DNA of 64,000 nt from an uncultured Flavobacteriaceae bacterium (GTDB lineage Bacteria; Bacteroidota; Bacteroidia; Flavobacteriales; Flavobacteriaceae): positions 62,001 through 126,000 of the forward strand of contig CANNGA010000007.1 in assembly GCA_947504035.1 (NCBI GenBank). Reading direction: 5' to 3'. Positions 8,777 through 17,755 of this stretch are shown here, in pieces; position 1 is the stretch's first letter, and every line of letters begins with the position of its first letter. The translations under genes and the position numbers were made by a program. A model generated the notes under the pieces. That model ran no database searches. It was not told the DNA's origin and was given only the letters and a program-made list of their open reading frames with translations.

Positions 8777-9706
8777 ATGAAAGGACCACTTTTTTATTCA
8801 AAAATATTACTCTTTGGAGAGTATGGTATTATTAAAGATTCTAAAGGTTTGTCAATACCTTATAGTTTTTATAACGGTGCCCTCAAAAAAGACGATACAC
8901 TTTCTGAAACCGCAAAAACGTCTAATGAGAGTTTAAAACGTTTCGCTACACATATCGCTAATTTAGATACAGCTATTGTACGTTTTGATAGTGATAGACT
9001 GCAAGCCGATGTTAACGCAGGTATGTATTTTGATTCGTCTATACCTCAAGGGTACGGCGTAGGAAGTAGTGGGGCTTTAGTCGCTGCTATTTATGATAAA
9101 TATGCTTTCGATAAAATTACGGTACTAGAAAACTTAACACGAGAAAAGTTGTTAAAGTTGAAACGCATCTTTTCAGAAATGGAATCTTTTTTCCATGGCA
9201 GTTCTTCGGGGTTAGATCCTTTAAACAGTTACCTAAGCATTCCAATTCTTATTAATTCTAAAGATAATATTGAAGCTACAGGCATTCCAGCACAGCAAAG
9301 TGAAGGGAAAGGTGCTGTATTTCTTATCGACAGTGGTATCATTGGTGAAACAGCACCTATGGTAGGCTTGTTTATGGAAAAAATGAAGCAAGAAGGCTTT
9401 AGAAACATGCTAAAAACACAGTTTATTAAGCACACTGATGCTTGTGTGGATGACTTCTTAAAAGGCGATATCAAATCCTTATTTAACAACACCAAGCAGC
9501 TGTCTAAAATTGTGTTGAATCATTTCAAACCTATGATTCCTAAGCAATTTCATGAATTGTGGAAAAGAGGCATCGATACTAATGATTACTATTTAAAATT
9601 GTGTGGATCTGGCGGCGGTGGATATATTCTAGGCTTTACAGAAGACATCCATAAAGCAAAACAATCCCTTTCAGATTATAAATTAGAGGTTGTCTACAAT
9701 TTTTAA
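8777..9706 (+). CDS. Mevalonate kinase-like GHMP kinase
   Basis: The GHMP fold is shown by the start FYSKILLFGEYGI, the ATP loop PQGYGVGSSGALVAA near residue 95, the HGSSSGLDPLN motif near residue 138 (catalytic Asp) and the C-terminal GSGGGGYILGF loop. At 309 residues it fits mevalonate kinase. Since it follows mvaD it most likely phosphorylates mevalonate; phosphomevalonate kinase activity cannot be excluded. A TATCTTTG -7 element (8734-8741) suggests it can also be transcribed from its own promoter. Confidence 0.85.
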   Translation: MKGPLFYSKILLFGEYGIIKDSKGLSIPYSFYNGALKKDDTLSETAKTSNESLKRFATHIANLDTAIVRFDSDRLQADVNAGMYFDSSIPQGYGVGSSGALVAAIYDKYAFDKITVLENLTREKLLKLKRIFSEMESFFHGSSSGLDPLNSYLSIPILINSKDNIEATGIPAQQSEGKGAVFLIDSGIIGETAPMVGLFMEKMKQEGFRNMLKTQFIKHTDACVDDFLKGDIKSLFNNTKQLSKIVLNHFKPMIPKQFHELWKRGIDTNDYYLKLCGSGGGGYILGFTEDIHKAKQSLSDYKLEVVYNF

Positions 9707-9758
9707 TGGTAAAGGCATAGTCCCTTTTAGATTTACCTATTTATTATACTCGTTTTAA

Positions 9759-10661
9759 ATGCTATCTCGTAAACAGAAACATATCCTACTGAAGTTCTTT
9801 AGTATGTTTTCTGTAGTTAGAGGCTATAATATTTTAATAATTGTTATAGCGCAATACCTCACAGCAGTTTACATATTGGCCTATAATAAGCCCTTAAAAA
9901 CGGTGGTTTACGATGTTAATTTGTTGCTTTTGGTTCTGGCTTCTGCTGCAGTAATTGCAGCAGGATACATTATTAATAACTTTTATGATTCTGAAAAAGA
10001 TCTTATTAATAGACCTTTAAAGTCTAAGTTGGACCGTTTAGTTAGTCAAAACACAAAGCTTTCTTTTTATTTCGTTTTAAATTTTATAGCAGTTATCATG
10101 GCAAGCTACGTGGCTTTCCCTGCAGTGGTATTTTTTTCGGTATATATATTCAGTATTTGGTTCTATTCCCATAAGCTTAAAAAGCTGCCGTTTATAGGAA
10201 ATTTAACGTCTGCAGTATTAACTATTTTACCGTTTTTCGCAATTTTTATGTACTATAAAAACTTTGAAACGGTCATTTTTGTACATGCTGTATTTTTGTT
10301 TCTAATCATTGCTATGCGAGAGCTTACTAAAGATTTGGAAAACATAAAAGGCGATATTGCCCAAAATTACAGCACGATTCCTGTGGTATACGGCGAACAC
10401 GTTTCTAAAGTGATGCTTACCATTTTAGTACTTATTACTTTATTACCCATGTATTTGCTGTTATTTTGTTTTGAAGTAGGGCATATGTGTGTGTTTTTTT
10501 ACCTAAGTTCGTGTTTACTTGTCCTGTTTTTAGCTTTGTTGTGGCAATCTAAGACGAAAATGCATTATTTGATACTTCATAATATTTTAAAATTTATCAT
10601 TTTAGCAGGTGTATTTAGTATTCTACTACTAGATGTTACCGTTATTCTTAATCGTTTTTAA
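9759..10661 (+). CDS. UbiA-family prenyltransferase (geranylgeranylglycerol-phosphate type)
   Basis: This is an integral membrane prenyltransferase with about eight or nine helices and both Asp-rich motifs of the UbiA superfamily: NNFYDSEKDLINRP (about residues 73-86) and, in the second half, RELTKDLENIKGD (about 187-199). In flavobacteria members linked to mevalonate genes are usually annotated as geranylgeranylglycerol-phosphate geranylgeranyltransferases; the acceptor cannot be proved from sequence. It lies 52 bases after the mevalonate kinase on the same strand, so isoprenoid supply and use are encoded together. Confidence 0.8.
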   Translation: MLSRKQKHILLKFFSMFSVVRGYNILIIVIAQYLTAVYILAYNKPLKTVVYDVNLLLLVLASAAVIAAGYIINNFYDSEKDLINRPLKSKLDRLVSQNTKLSFYFVLNFIAVIMASYVAFPAVVFFSVYIFSIWFYSHKLKKLPFIGNLTSAVLTILPFFAIFMYYKNFETVIFVHAVFLFLIIAMRELTKDLENIKGDIAQNYSTIPVVYGEHVSKVMLTILVLITLLPMYLLLFCFEVGHMCVFFYLSSCLLVLFLALLWQSKTKMHYLILHNILKFIILAGVFSILLLDVTVILNRF

Positions 10662-10731
10662 GGCTGATAAATCATTCGTCTTAAAGGGCTCATCTTAAAT
10701 TTAAGTCTATCTTTGCAAAAAATTATCAGTG

Positions 10732-11577
10732 ATGAACAGACAAAAAGGAGGTAAAGGCAAACGTACAGAACGCGGTACAAAAGATAAACGTTTTGCAAAC
10801 CAAGGGCAACGCCCAAGCGCAAAGCAAACTGGTGCACCTGCAGCATCTAAAAAGGCGAAGTCTGCGCCTTCTGATGAGATACGACTCAACAAATACGTTG
10901 CCAATTCTGGCATGTGCTCGCGTCGTGAAGCCGATGTGCATATTGCAACAGGATTAGTATCTGTTAATGGAAAAGTCATTACAGAGATGGGCTATAAGGT
11001 GAAACCAGGAGAAGAGGTACGTTATGATGGTGCTAGAATAAACCCAGAGCAAAAGGCTTATGTGTTGTTAAATAAACCCAAAGGTTTTGCAACAACAACA
11101 AGCGAGGGTAAAGGACGTACAGTAATGGATTTAGTCGCTAATGCTACAAGCTCTAAAATAAAGCCAATAGGGCGTTTAGGACGTAATTCTAAAGGTTTAT
11201 TGCTGTTTACAAACGATGATACCATTGTGAAGAAGTTTACAAACTCTAAAAATGGAGTCGCGCGTTTGTTTCATATCGAATTGACTAATAACTTAAAATT
11301 AGAAGATCTTAAAAAAATCCAGAACGGATTTAAAGTAGAAGGGAAGCTTATCGAAGTAGAAGAGATCAGTTATATTGATGGGGCTTCTAAAAAAGAAGTA
11401 GGTCTAAAAATAAAGAATACAGGAAATACGATCATTAGAACTATTTTTGAGCATTTAGGTTATGAAATTCTAAGCTTAGATTGTGTGGCTATTGGGCATC
11501 TCACTAAAAAAGATATTCCAAGAGGGCACTGGAAACATTTAACAACACAGGAACTTAATACTTTAAAAATGCTATAA
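10732..11577 (+). CDS. RsuA/RluB-type pseudouridine synthase lacking the catalytic Asp
   Basis: A Lys/Arg-rich tail (about 1-48) is followed by an S4 RNA-binding domain (about 49-105, beginning IRLNKYVANSGMCSRREAD) and a pseudouridine synthase domain of the RsuA/RluB/RluE/RluF type. That family has a GRLD motif whose Asp is the nucleophile; here the motif is GRLG (residues 147-150, codons GGG CGT TTA GGA), so the Asp is Gly150. GLLLFTND follows as usual. The C-terminal basic RIG motif is also altered to AIGHLTKKDIPRGHW. The enzyme may be inactive and act as an RNA-binding factor. ATG 10732 is preferred to GTG 10729; a TATCTTTG -7 box lies at 10708-10715. Confidence 0.82.
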   Translation: MNRQKGGKGKRTERGTKDKRFANQGQRPSAKQTGAPAASKKAKSAPSDEIRLNKYVANSGMCSRREADVHIATGLVSVNGKVITEMGYKVKPGEEVRYDGARINPEQKAYVLLNKPKGFATTTSEGKGRTVMDLVANATSSKIKPIGRLGRNSKGLLLFTNDDTIVKKFTNSKNGVARLFHIELTNNLKLEDLKKIQNGFKVEGKLIEVEEISYIDGASKKEVGLKIKNTGNTIIRTIFEHLGYEILSLDCVAIGHLTKKDIPRGHWKHLTTQELNTLKML

Positions 11578-11635
11578 CAGCGCGTGCATAAATACACAGT
11601 TCTGTTTTATAAAACACAATATATTTTAGATATTT

Positions 11636-11664
11636 AAACGCGATGCTGATGTGTCGCGTTTTTA
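11636..11664 (+). terminator. Intrinsic terminator after the pseudouridine synthase gene
   Basis: AAACGCGA (11636-11643) and TCGCGTTT (11654-11661) form an 8-bp stem with a 10-base loop, followed by T-rich sequence. It lies between convergent genes and may stop transcription from both sides. Confidence 0.75.
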
Positions 11665-11683
11665 AATTATAGAGATAAACATC

Positions 11684-13069
11684 TTAGGATGTTTTTCCAG
11701 ATGGCATTGTTTCTTTTTTTATAAAAACCTCCCAAATGAATACCGCATATACGCATATGTATTCTAAAGCAATGACCCATAAATTTTCAGACTTATCGGC
11801 TTTATTTAAATTGACATAAGCGAGATAGCTTAGAATAATCACAAAACTCCATACCAAAGGAAATTTGTATTTGGTAAATACAGATAGAATGAGCAAGGTC
11901 GCTACATACCAAGGGTGTACAGTTGTTGTGGTAAAGAAGTAAAAGGACAGTACCATAAGCATAGCAGTTGCTAAAGGTACGAAAGGGGTGTTTTTTCTAA
12001 AAAAGGTAATGGCTAAGGTTACCAGAATTACAATAATAGGTGTTACTTTACCTATAATGGCGATTTCGTTATAGCCTCTAAAGCTGTAGCCTATAGCTCT
12101 GGCGATATAATACAAGCTGGCATTAAATTCAAAATTTTGAAACCATAAGGCTACCGTTTGCGAATAATTGTTAATGAATTCTGAATTATAAAAAGGTAGA
12201 AATAAAAGCAGTGTGGTTCCTATAATAATGCCATAAAAAGCAGAAAGTTTTCCCAATTGTTTTAAAACGTTGCCTTTCTCCATAAACCATTGGAAAAATA
12301 GTGGTAAAAAGATAAGCGGCATGAGTTTTACAGAGATGGAAAGCGCAAAAACAATAGCTGCCCATTGCCATTTTTTTAGGTAAAGTAAATACAAACTCCA
12401 AACTAAAAAGAAGATCATGACCCCTTCAAAATGTAAATTTCCAGTAAGTTCAATAATAATAAAAGGGTTTAAAATGTACCAAAATATAAGATGTGTAGGA
12501 CGTTTTAAATGGATTAAGAGCTTCTTGCCAAAGTAGAGTGTTCCAAAGTCGGCTAAAATCAATAACAAGCGCATCACGATAACGGAACCTAGAAGACTGT
12601 GAGAGGTCCAAACGTTAGAAATTACAAAACAAAGCTGATTTATAGGCGGGTAGTTGGTAAAGTGACTGGCATTTAAAGCTCCCATACCTTCTCTAAGCAA
12701 TTGGGCTTGAGGGACAGGAAAGGTACCTTGACTTATAAAAGACTCTACCGTATATAAATAAGGGTTTAAACCTTCTAAAATCATTCTACCATCCCATAAA
12801 AACCGGTAAAAATCTTGAGATAGATTGGGAATGGCTAAAATAAAAACAGCTCGAAATCCAAAAGCACAATAGGTGAGCAGTTTGGGCTGTGTTTTAAAGT
12901 GTTTTATAATGGCGTAGCATAAGCCAAATGCTATTGTATATAAGACTAATAGGGCAGTGTAGTCTGTACGTACCAATTGGTAGGCAAAGTATCCGTATAG
13001 ACAGCTACCTAACAAAGCATAAAGCATTAGACTGCTATATGTTTTTGAAAAAAAGGGATGTAAAGCCAT
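11684..13069 (-). CDS. Polyprenol-phosphate-dependent GT-C glycosyltransferase (mannosyltransferase-like)
   Basis: This 461-residue polytopic membrane protein has about eleven hydrophobic helices. Conserved features of the GT-C / DUF2029-like group are seen: an early loop with DFYRFLWDGRMILEGLNPY (acidic residues expected to hold the lipid-phosphate sugar), then NYPPINQ, and SVKLMPLIFLP later. The donor is probably a polyprenyl-phosphate sugar supplied by the DPM1-like enzyme encoded upstream in the same run. It lies 62 bases after the cellulose-synthase-like glycosyltransferase. The acceptor is unknown; a cell-envelope glycan or glycolipid is likely. Confidence 0.75.
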   Translation of the reverse strand: MALHPFFSKTYSSLMLYALLGSCLYGYFAYQLVRTDYTALLVLYTIAFGLCYAIIKHFKTQPKLLTYCAFGFRAVFILAIPNLSQDFYRFLWDGRMILEGLNPYLYTVESFISQGTFPVPQAQLLREGMGALNASHFTNYPPINQLCFVISNVWTSHSLLGSVIVMRLLLILADFGTLYFGKKLLIHLKRPTHLIFWYILNPFIIIELTGNLHFEGVMIFFLVWSLYLLYLKKWQWAAIVFALSISVKLMPLIFLPLFFQWFMEKGNVLKQLGKLSAFYGIIIGTTLLLFLPFYNSEFINNYSQTVALWFQNFEFNASLYYIARAIGYSFRGYNEIAIIGKVTPIIVILVTLAITFFRKNTPFVPLATAMLMVLSFYFFTTTTVHPWYVATLLILSVFTKYKFPLVWSFVIILSYLAYVNLNKADKSENLWVIALEYICVYAVFIWEVFIKKETMPSGKTS

Positions 13070-13131
13070 AAACTAGTGTTGTACTAAACAGGACAGCTAG
13101 AACTAAAAGGGCGTGTACAAGCGTATTGTAT

Positions 13132-14619
13132 TTAAACCTTAGAGGTTAGTGATTTAAAAAACACATAACCAAATCCTATGAATAACATAAAGTGGAAAGG
13201 AAATAGCCCAAAGTCACCACCTTGGTCTCCTACAATAAAAGCACTGTACATTCCAAATCCAAAATAAAGCATAAGTAAGCCTTCAAAAATAACGTTAGCA
13301 GATACTTTTCGTTTAATGTATTTATTGTTTTTCCAGTTGTCTTTAAATTTGCTGATATTGAATTTTGGCGTTCGCACAAATTCACTTTTCTTTCCTAAAT
13401 GGCCTTCAAGTACCGCTATTGAGTTGTGAAGTGAAAAGCCCATTGCTATAGAGAAAAATACGAAGAACATTCCGATATAATTCATGAAATTCTTAATGCC
13501 ACTGCCATACATTTTACGGTACATGATCCAGTAACACACAAAGAATATAACAGTGCTTATTACAAAAAAGCTCATAACCACAAAATACGACTGTAAATGC
13601 TCGTATTCATTTTTAATGTAAAGCATAGGAATACTTAAAATGGCTACAATAAAAATATTTAAGAACATGGTACTATTTAATAAATGCAGTAAGCCATGAA
13701 GTTTTGTTTTGGCAGAAATGTTTTCGTTTCTCAATACGCGACCAAGCATCTTTCTAAAGTTTTCAGCACCACCTTTGTTCCATCTAAATTGTTGGGAGCG
13801 GGCTGCACTAATAACAATAGGTAGTTCAGCAGGAGTCTCAACTTCTTCTAAGTATTTAAATTCCCAGTTTTTTAATTGGGCACGATAACTTAAGTCTAAA
13901 TCTTCTGTTAGGGTATCGCCTTCCCAGTTACCAGCATCGATAATGCACTCTTTTCTCCAAATGCCAGCAGTACCATTAAAATTGATAAAATGTCCTTTAG
14001 AGTTACGACCTACCTGTTCTAACGTAAAATGCGCGTCTAACGCAAAGGCTTGAATTTTAGTAAGAATAGAATAATTACGGTTAATGTGGCCCCATCGGGT
14101 TTGTACAACGCCAATAGATGCGTTTTTGAAATAAGGAATAGTACGTTTAAGCCAATCCGCATTTGGTAAAAAGTCTGAGTCAAAAATAGCTATAAATTCC
14201 CCTTTGGCAATTTCTAAACCTTCTTTAAGTGCCCCGGCTTTAAAACCTGTTCTAATTTCACGCGTTATATGTTGAATGTCTAAGCCTGTCGCTTGTAACT
14301 TTTCTACGTGCTGTCTGGTACTTTCTACCGTTTCGTCTGTAGAATCGTCTAAGACTTGAATCTCTAATTTATCTTTAGGATACTCTATTTTCGAAATGTT
14401 GTCCAAAAGACGTTCCATAACATACATTTCATTGAAAACAGGGAGTTGTATGGTCACATAAGGAACTTCGTCTGGTTTAGACAAATCAAACTTAGCATCG
14501 TTTTTGTTGCTTTTAGCCGACAGATAGTTGAATAAAAGATTAAGTTGCGCCAAAGCATACATGAAAATGAGCAGCAATGCAATGGTATAAATAACTATAA
14601 TAAAGGTTTCTACAAACAT
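13132..14619 (-). CDS. Cellulose-synthase-like family 2 glycosyltransferase
   Basis: This 495-residue processive-type GT2 enzyme has an N-terminal membrane helix (about 5-27), a cytoplasmic GT-A domain and about four or five C-terminal membrane helices. The GT2 signature residues are present in order: DDSTDET, DSDFLPN, TEDLDL and QQFRW (the QxxRW motif). It resembles the ceramide-glucosyltransferase / mannan-synthase-like branch rather than true cellulose synthases, and no PilZ domain is seen. Start and upstream stop overlap as TAATG with the DPM1-like gene, indicating coupling. The product sugar is not readable. Confidence 0.82.
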   Translation of the reverse strand: MFVETFIIVIYTIALLLIFMYALAQLNLLFNYLSAKSNKNDAKFDLSKPDEVPYVTIQLPVFNEMYVMERLLDNISKIEYPKDKLEIQVLDDSTDETVESTRQHVEKLQATGLDIQHITREIRTGFKAGALKEGLEIAKGEFIAIFDSDFLPNADWLKRTIPYFKNASIGVVQTRWGHINRNYSILTKIQAFALDAHFTLEQVGRNSKGHFINFNGTAGIWRKECIIDAGNWEGDTLTEDLDLSYRAQLKNWEFKYLEEVETPAELPIVISAARSQQFRWNKGGAENFRKMLGRVLRNENISAKTKLHGLLHLLNSTMFLNIFIVAILSIPMLYIKNEYEHLQSYFVVMSFFVISTVIFFVCYWIMYRKMYGSGIKNFMNYIGMFFVFFSIAMGFSLHNSIAVLEGHLGKKSEFVRTPKFNISKFKDNWKNNKYIKRKVSANVIFEGLLMLYFGFGMYSAFIVGDQGGDFGLFPFHFMLFIGFGYVFFKSLTSKV

Positions 14620-15308
14620 TATTTAAGACTGTATTTGAAAATCCAACTTAATATTTTTATGCCTGCAAATATAGCACCTTTTACCGTTCCTGAAACTTTT
14701 GAGACACCTATTCTGTTCCTGTAGTTCACGGCAACTTCTGTGTAAGATAATTTTTTCTTGATTGCTTTCAGTTGCATTTCTACAGTCCATCCATAGGTTT
14801 TGTCTTCCATTTGGAGCGCTAATAGTTGCTTATATTTTATGGCTCTAAAAGGCCCTAAGTCTGTGAATTTGGCACCAAAAAATAGGCGCATTAAATTGGT
14901 GGCAAGCCAGTTGCCGAATATTTGAGGCGTTGTCATAGCACCATCTTCTCTAAGCGCTTTTACACGCGCACCGATAACTAAATCGATATTATTTTCTATA
15001 ATAGGCGCTACTATTTTAGAAAGTTCCTCTGGGTAATCACTGTAATCACCATCTAAAAACACAATAATGTCTGGTGGTGTTGTTTTAGCAGCGACATATG
15101 CCATACCTTTTAAACAGGCATAGCCATACCCTCGGTTATTTTCTGTTAGTACTGTTGCTCCTGCTTGTTTCGCATTGGTTTCTGTAGCATCGGTAGAATT
15201 ATTACTTACAACGATCACTTCTTCTACCGTGTTTGGTATGTCGCGAATAACACTTGCAATAGAGTCTGCTTCATTATAAGCAGGAATGATAACATTTATT
15301 TTGGTCAT
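14619..15308 (-). CDS. Family 2 glycosyltransferase, dolichyl/polyprenyl-phosphate sugar synthase-like
   Basis: The 229 residues make a compact GT-A domain: VIIPAYNEADSI at the start, NNSTDAT, the metal-binding DGDYSDYP, and LGPFRAIKY later. It lacks long C-terminal membrane segments and so resembles DPM1-type enzymes that make polyprenyl-phosphate sugars on the cytoplasmic face. That fits with the GT-C enzyme encoded two genes on, which would need such a donor. It overlaps the MORN-like gene by 4 bases (ATGA) and the next glycosyltransferase by 1 base, so the three are tightly coupled. Confidence 0.83.
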   Translation of the reverse strand: MTKINVIIPAYNEADSIASVIRDIPNTVEEVIVVSNNSTDATETNAKQAGATVLTENNRGYGYACLKGMAYVAAKTTPPDIIVFLDGDYSDYPEELSKIVAPIIENNIDLVIGARVKALREDGAMTTPQIFGNWLATNLMRLFFGAKFTDLGPFRAIKYKQLLALQMEDKTYGWTVEMQLKAIKKKLSYTEVAVNYRNRIGVSKVSGTVKGAIFAGIKILSWIFKYSLK

Positions 15309-16075
15309 TTTAAATCATTGAGATTATTTTCCTCTCGGAAAGATTTAAAATCTGTCCATTCCTTTATTTGTTTGCCAGAATCATAGCGTTTGGCAGAGGT
15401 AAGTCTTTCGTTACTATACATTAAACAGTATCCATTTTTAATATTATCTTCCATTTGGCATTTATGATGCACTTTTCCTGAGGCATCATAGAATAACCAC
15501 CAGTCATTCTTTTTGCCATTTTTAAAATGCCCTTCAGTTTCTTTTTTGCCATTCTGGTGGTAAAAGTACCAATAATTTACGGGGCTATCATTCTTAAAAC
15601 TGCCTTGTTTCTTGATCGTGCCGTTTGCATAGAAAAATGTCCAATGCCCTTCTTTTTTACCGTTAGAATAAGCACCTTCACTTTGCAAAGTACCATTGGT
15701 GTAATACTGTCTCCAATAGTTTATTGGCGTGTTGTTACGATAGGCACCTTCTACCTGTAAAATACCCGATGTACTATAAACACGCCAATATCCTGTTTTT
15801 TGGCCGTTAGTATAACTGCCTTCTTTTTCTAATTTGGAGTTATTGTAATAATAACTCCAAAATTTATCTTTAGTGCCATGTGCTGTAAAAGCGCCACTAG
15901 ATTTCAAAACACCTTGGGGGGTGTAAAATTTCCAGAAATCTACCTTAGTACCGTTGTCTAACCAGCCTTCCGATTTAATCGTGCCGTCCTCATAAAACGT
16001 TCTTTCGAAGTGTTTTTGAGCACAAGCTGTGAGTGTTACGAAAAGGACTAATGTTAGAAAATTTAACCTGTACAT
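15305..16075 (-). CDS. MORN-variant repeat lipoprotein (YwqK-like)
   Basis: A lipoprotein-like signal (residues 1-18, LTACAQK) is followed by about eight tandem repeats of around 22-23 residues built on the pattern YxNGxxxxEGxYxNGxKxxxWxxY. These are MORN-variant repeats of the type often labelled YwqK-family antitoxin in Bacteroidota. No toxin partner is present, so a toxin-antitoxin role is not supported. A surface or periplasmic scaffold role is possible. It overlaps the downstream glycosyltransferase by 4 bases and probably belongs to the same operon. Confidence 0.72.
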   Translation of the reverse strand: MYRLNFLTLVLFVTLTACAQKHFERTFYEDGTIKSEGWLDNGTKVDFWKFYTPQGVLKSSGAFTAHGTKDKFWSYYYNNSKLEKEGSYTNGQKTGYWRVYSTSGILQVEGAYRNNTPINYWRQYYTNGTLQSEGAYSNGKKEGHWTFFYANGTIKKQGSFKNDSPVNYWYFYHQNGKKETEGHFKNGKKNDWWLFYDASGKVHHKCQMEDNIKNGYCLMYSNERLTSAKRYDSGKQIKEWTDFKSFREENNLNDLK

Positions 16076-16110
16076 GAGGGAGATGCTTTAACAGTTGCTA
16101 ATTCACTAAT

Positions 16111-17751
16111 TTAGTTCTTATTATTCACTAAATCCATTAAATCAACATCATTTCCTAAAAGTACTTGATTTGCATCAATACGTCCTTCTAAAGGCCCATT
16201 TTCTAATTTTAAAACACCTCTAGGGCAAACTGCAGAACATACACCACAACCTACACAACTAGAACGTACTATGTTTTCTCCTTTTTGCGCATAGGCTCTT
16301 ACATCGATACCTTGCTCACAGTAAGTAGAACAGTTTCCACAAGAAATACATTGTCCACCATTGGTCGTAATTCTAAATTTAGAAAATAAACGTTGTTGGA
16401 TACCTAAAATCCCTGCCATTGGACAGCCCATACGACACCATACACGGTTCCCTAATATAGGATAAAACCCAGTACCAATTACTCCAGAGAAAATAGAACC
16501 AATTCCAAAAGCATAAAAACTTCTTAAAGCGGCGTCTCCTGCGTATACTTTTGTGTTTAATCCAAAAGATAGGTTGGCAGCGTCTATTTTAATTTGACTT
16601 AAATCTATAAAAGCAATTAATACAATAAAACCTATAGTTAAGGCATAAAAACCTATAGCTCCAGTTAAAGCATCTTTCTTTAATTCTTTTCTTTTCCAAT
16701 AGGCTACTCCAGCAAATACTGCAGTAAGGAATACAGCAACACTTGTTAAGAATACATTTTTTGTAAACCAATATTTGTTAGGGTCGTAACCTAGGTATGT
16801 AGAAATAGTCGCTACAGTCATAACTACAGAAAATACAAGTACAGCATTAATCATCCAGCGTTCTAGTTTCCATGCGCTCATACTTTTGTCTGAAAGTTGA
16901 CGGAAAGAGTCACCAGCAGTTTCTGCTAAACCACCACAACCACATACCCAAGAACAGTACCAGCGTTTTCCATATTTATAAGTTAAAAACGGAGATACGA
17001 CAAATACTATGAGTATAGCTAGTATTAAAAAGAATAGACCTATAGTTTGCGCATTTATAAATTGGTCAACACGCCATTGCTCAAATGCATAATAATTTAA
17101 TGGCCACATGAGTTTTAAGTCATTATAGGGCAGTGAAAAGGTGTCAGAGTTTAAACGTGCCATTAACTCAGGAATCACAAAAGCAAAGGCAGTTTGAAAG
17201 AACATAACACTAAGTGTGCGCAGTTGTTCGTATCTATTATGCTTGTATTTCATTAAAAATTTAATACCAAATGCTAATATAGCAACAGTATAAAGTGTAC
17301 CGTAAACAAACCACTGGCTTGCAGGGTTGCCACTTAACAAACGGCTTAAAGGATCGAATAATCCAACAATGCCTGTATTGCTACCATCTACACCTTGACC
17401 TAAGCCCAAAAGTTCTGCAAAAAAGTATAAAATGATGTAAAATCCTGTAAGTAAGATTCCAGCAATCCAACCTAAGAACCCTCGGCTAGAAATACTTTTA
17501 AACCAAACACCATGGTTTTTTATGCCTTGTAACTTGTCCATATACAGGCCTCTAGCATATAGTATGATACCACTAGCTATGGCTAAAAGGGAAATGGTAA
17601 GCCATAAACCGTTATTTTCGAAATTATTAAATAAAGAGAGTACAATGATGGCCAAACCGCCAAATCCTATAATTGTACCTATTTTTTGTAGTGTGTTTAA
17701 ATGATCTGATGCGTCTCCTGTTAGAGACATATTACGTTGTATGGTTCCCAT
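16111..17751 (-). CDS. Polyferredoxin-type membrane protein with 4Fe-4S clusters (NapH/NosR-like)
   Basis: This 546-residue membrane protein has about ten helices. Two paired-cysteine membrane motifs of the NapH/NosR C-terminal type are present, CSWVCGCGG and CRMGCPM. Near the C-terminus are two classical 4Fe-4S motifs, CISCGNCSTYC and CVGCGVCSAVCP. It should carry electrons across or along the inner membrane. Its 3' neighbour upstream in the operon, four bases away, is an FAD/NAD(P) oxidoreductase that could feed it electrons. No nitrate or nitrous-oxide reductase genes are nearby, so the final acceptor is unknown. Confidence 0.82.
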   Translation of the reverse strand: MGTIQRNMSLTGDASDHLNTLQKIGTIIGFGGLAIIVLSLFNNFENNGLWLTISLLAIASGIILYARGLYMDKLQGIKNHGVWFKSISSRGFLGWIAGILLTGFYIILYFFAELLGLGQGVDGSNTGIVGLFDPLSRLLSGNPASQWFVYGTLYTVAILAFGIKFLMKYKHNRYEQLRTLSVMFFQTAFAFVIPELMARLNSDTFSLPYNDLKLMWPLNYYAFEQWRVDQFINAQTIGLFFLILAILIVFVVSPFLTYKYGKRWYCSWVCGCGGLAETAGDSFRQLSDKSMSAWKLERWMINAVLVFSVVMTVATISTYLGYDPNKYWFTKNVFLTSVAVFLTAVFAGVAYWKRKELKKDALTGAIGFYALTIGFIVLIAFIDLSQIKIDAANLSFGLNTKVYAGDAALRSFYAFGIGSIFSGVIGTGFYPILGNRVWCRMGCPMAGILGIQQRLFSKFRITTNGGQCISCGNCSTYCEQGIDVRAYAQKGENIVRSSCVGCGVCSAVCPRGVLKLENGPLEGRIDANQVLLGNDVDLMDLVNNKN

Positions 17752-17755
17752 GTTT

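Noticed and set aside
10658-10979. Three overlapping minus-strand frames opposite the start of the pseudouridine synthase gene
   Set aside because: They are antisense to the basic tail and S4 domain coding sequence and overlap one another; composition is that of a reverse-strand shadow.
15305-16075. MORN-like gene as the antitoxin of a toxin-antitoxin pair
   Set aside because: The YwqK-type label suggests this, but no toxin gene is adjacent; the neighbours are glycosyltransferases and a redox protein, and the product carries a lipoprotein signal.
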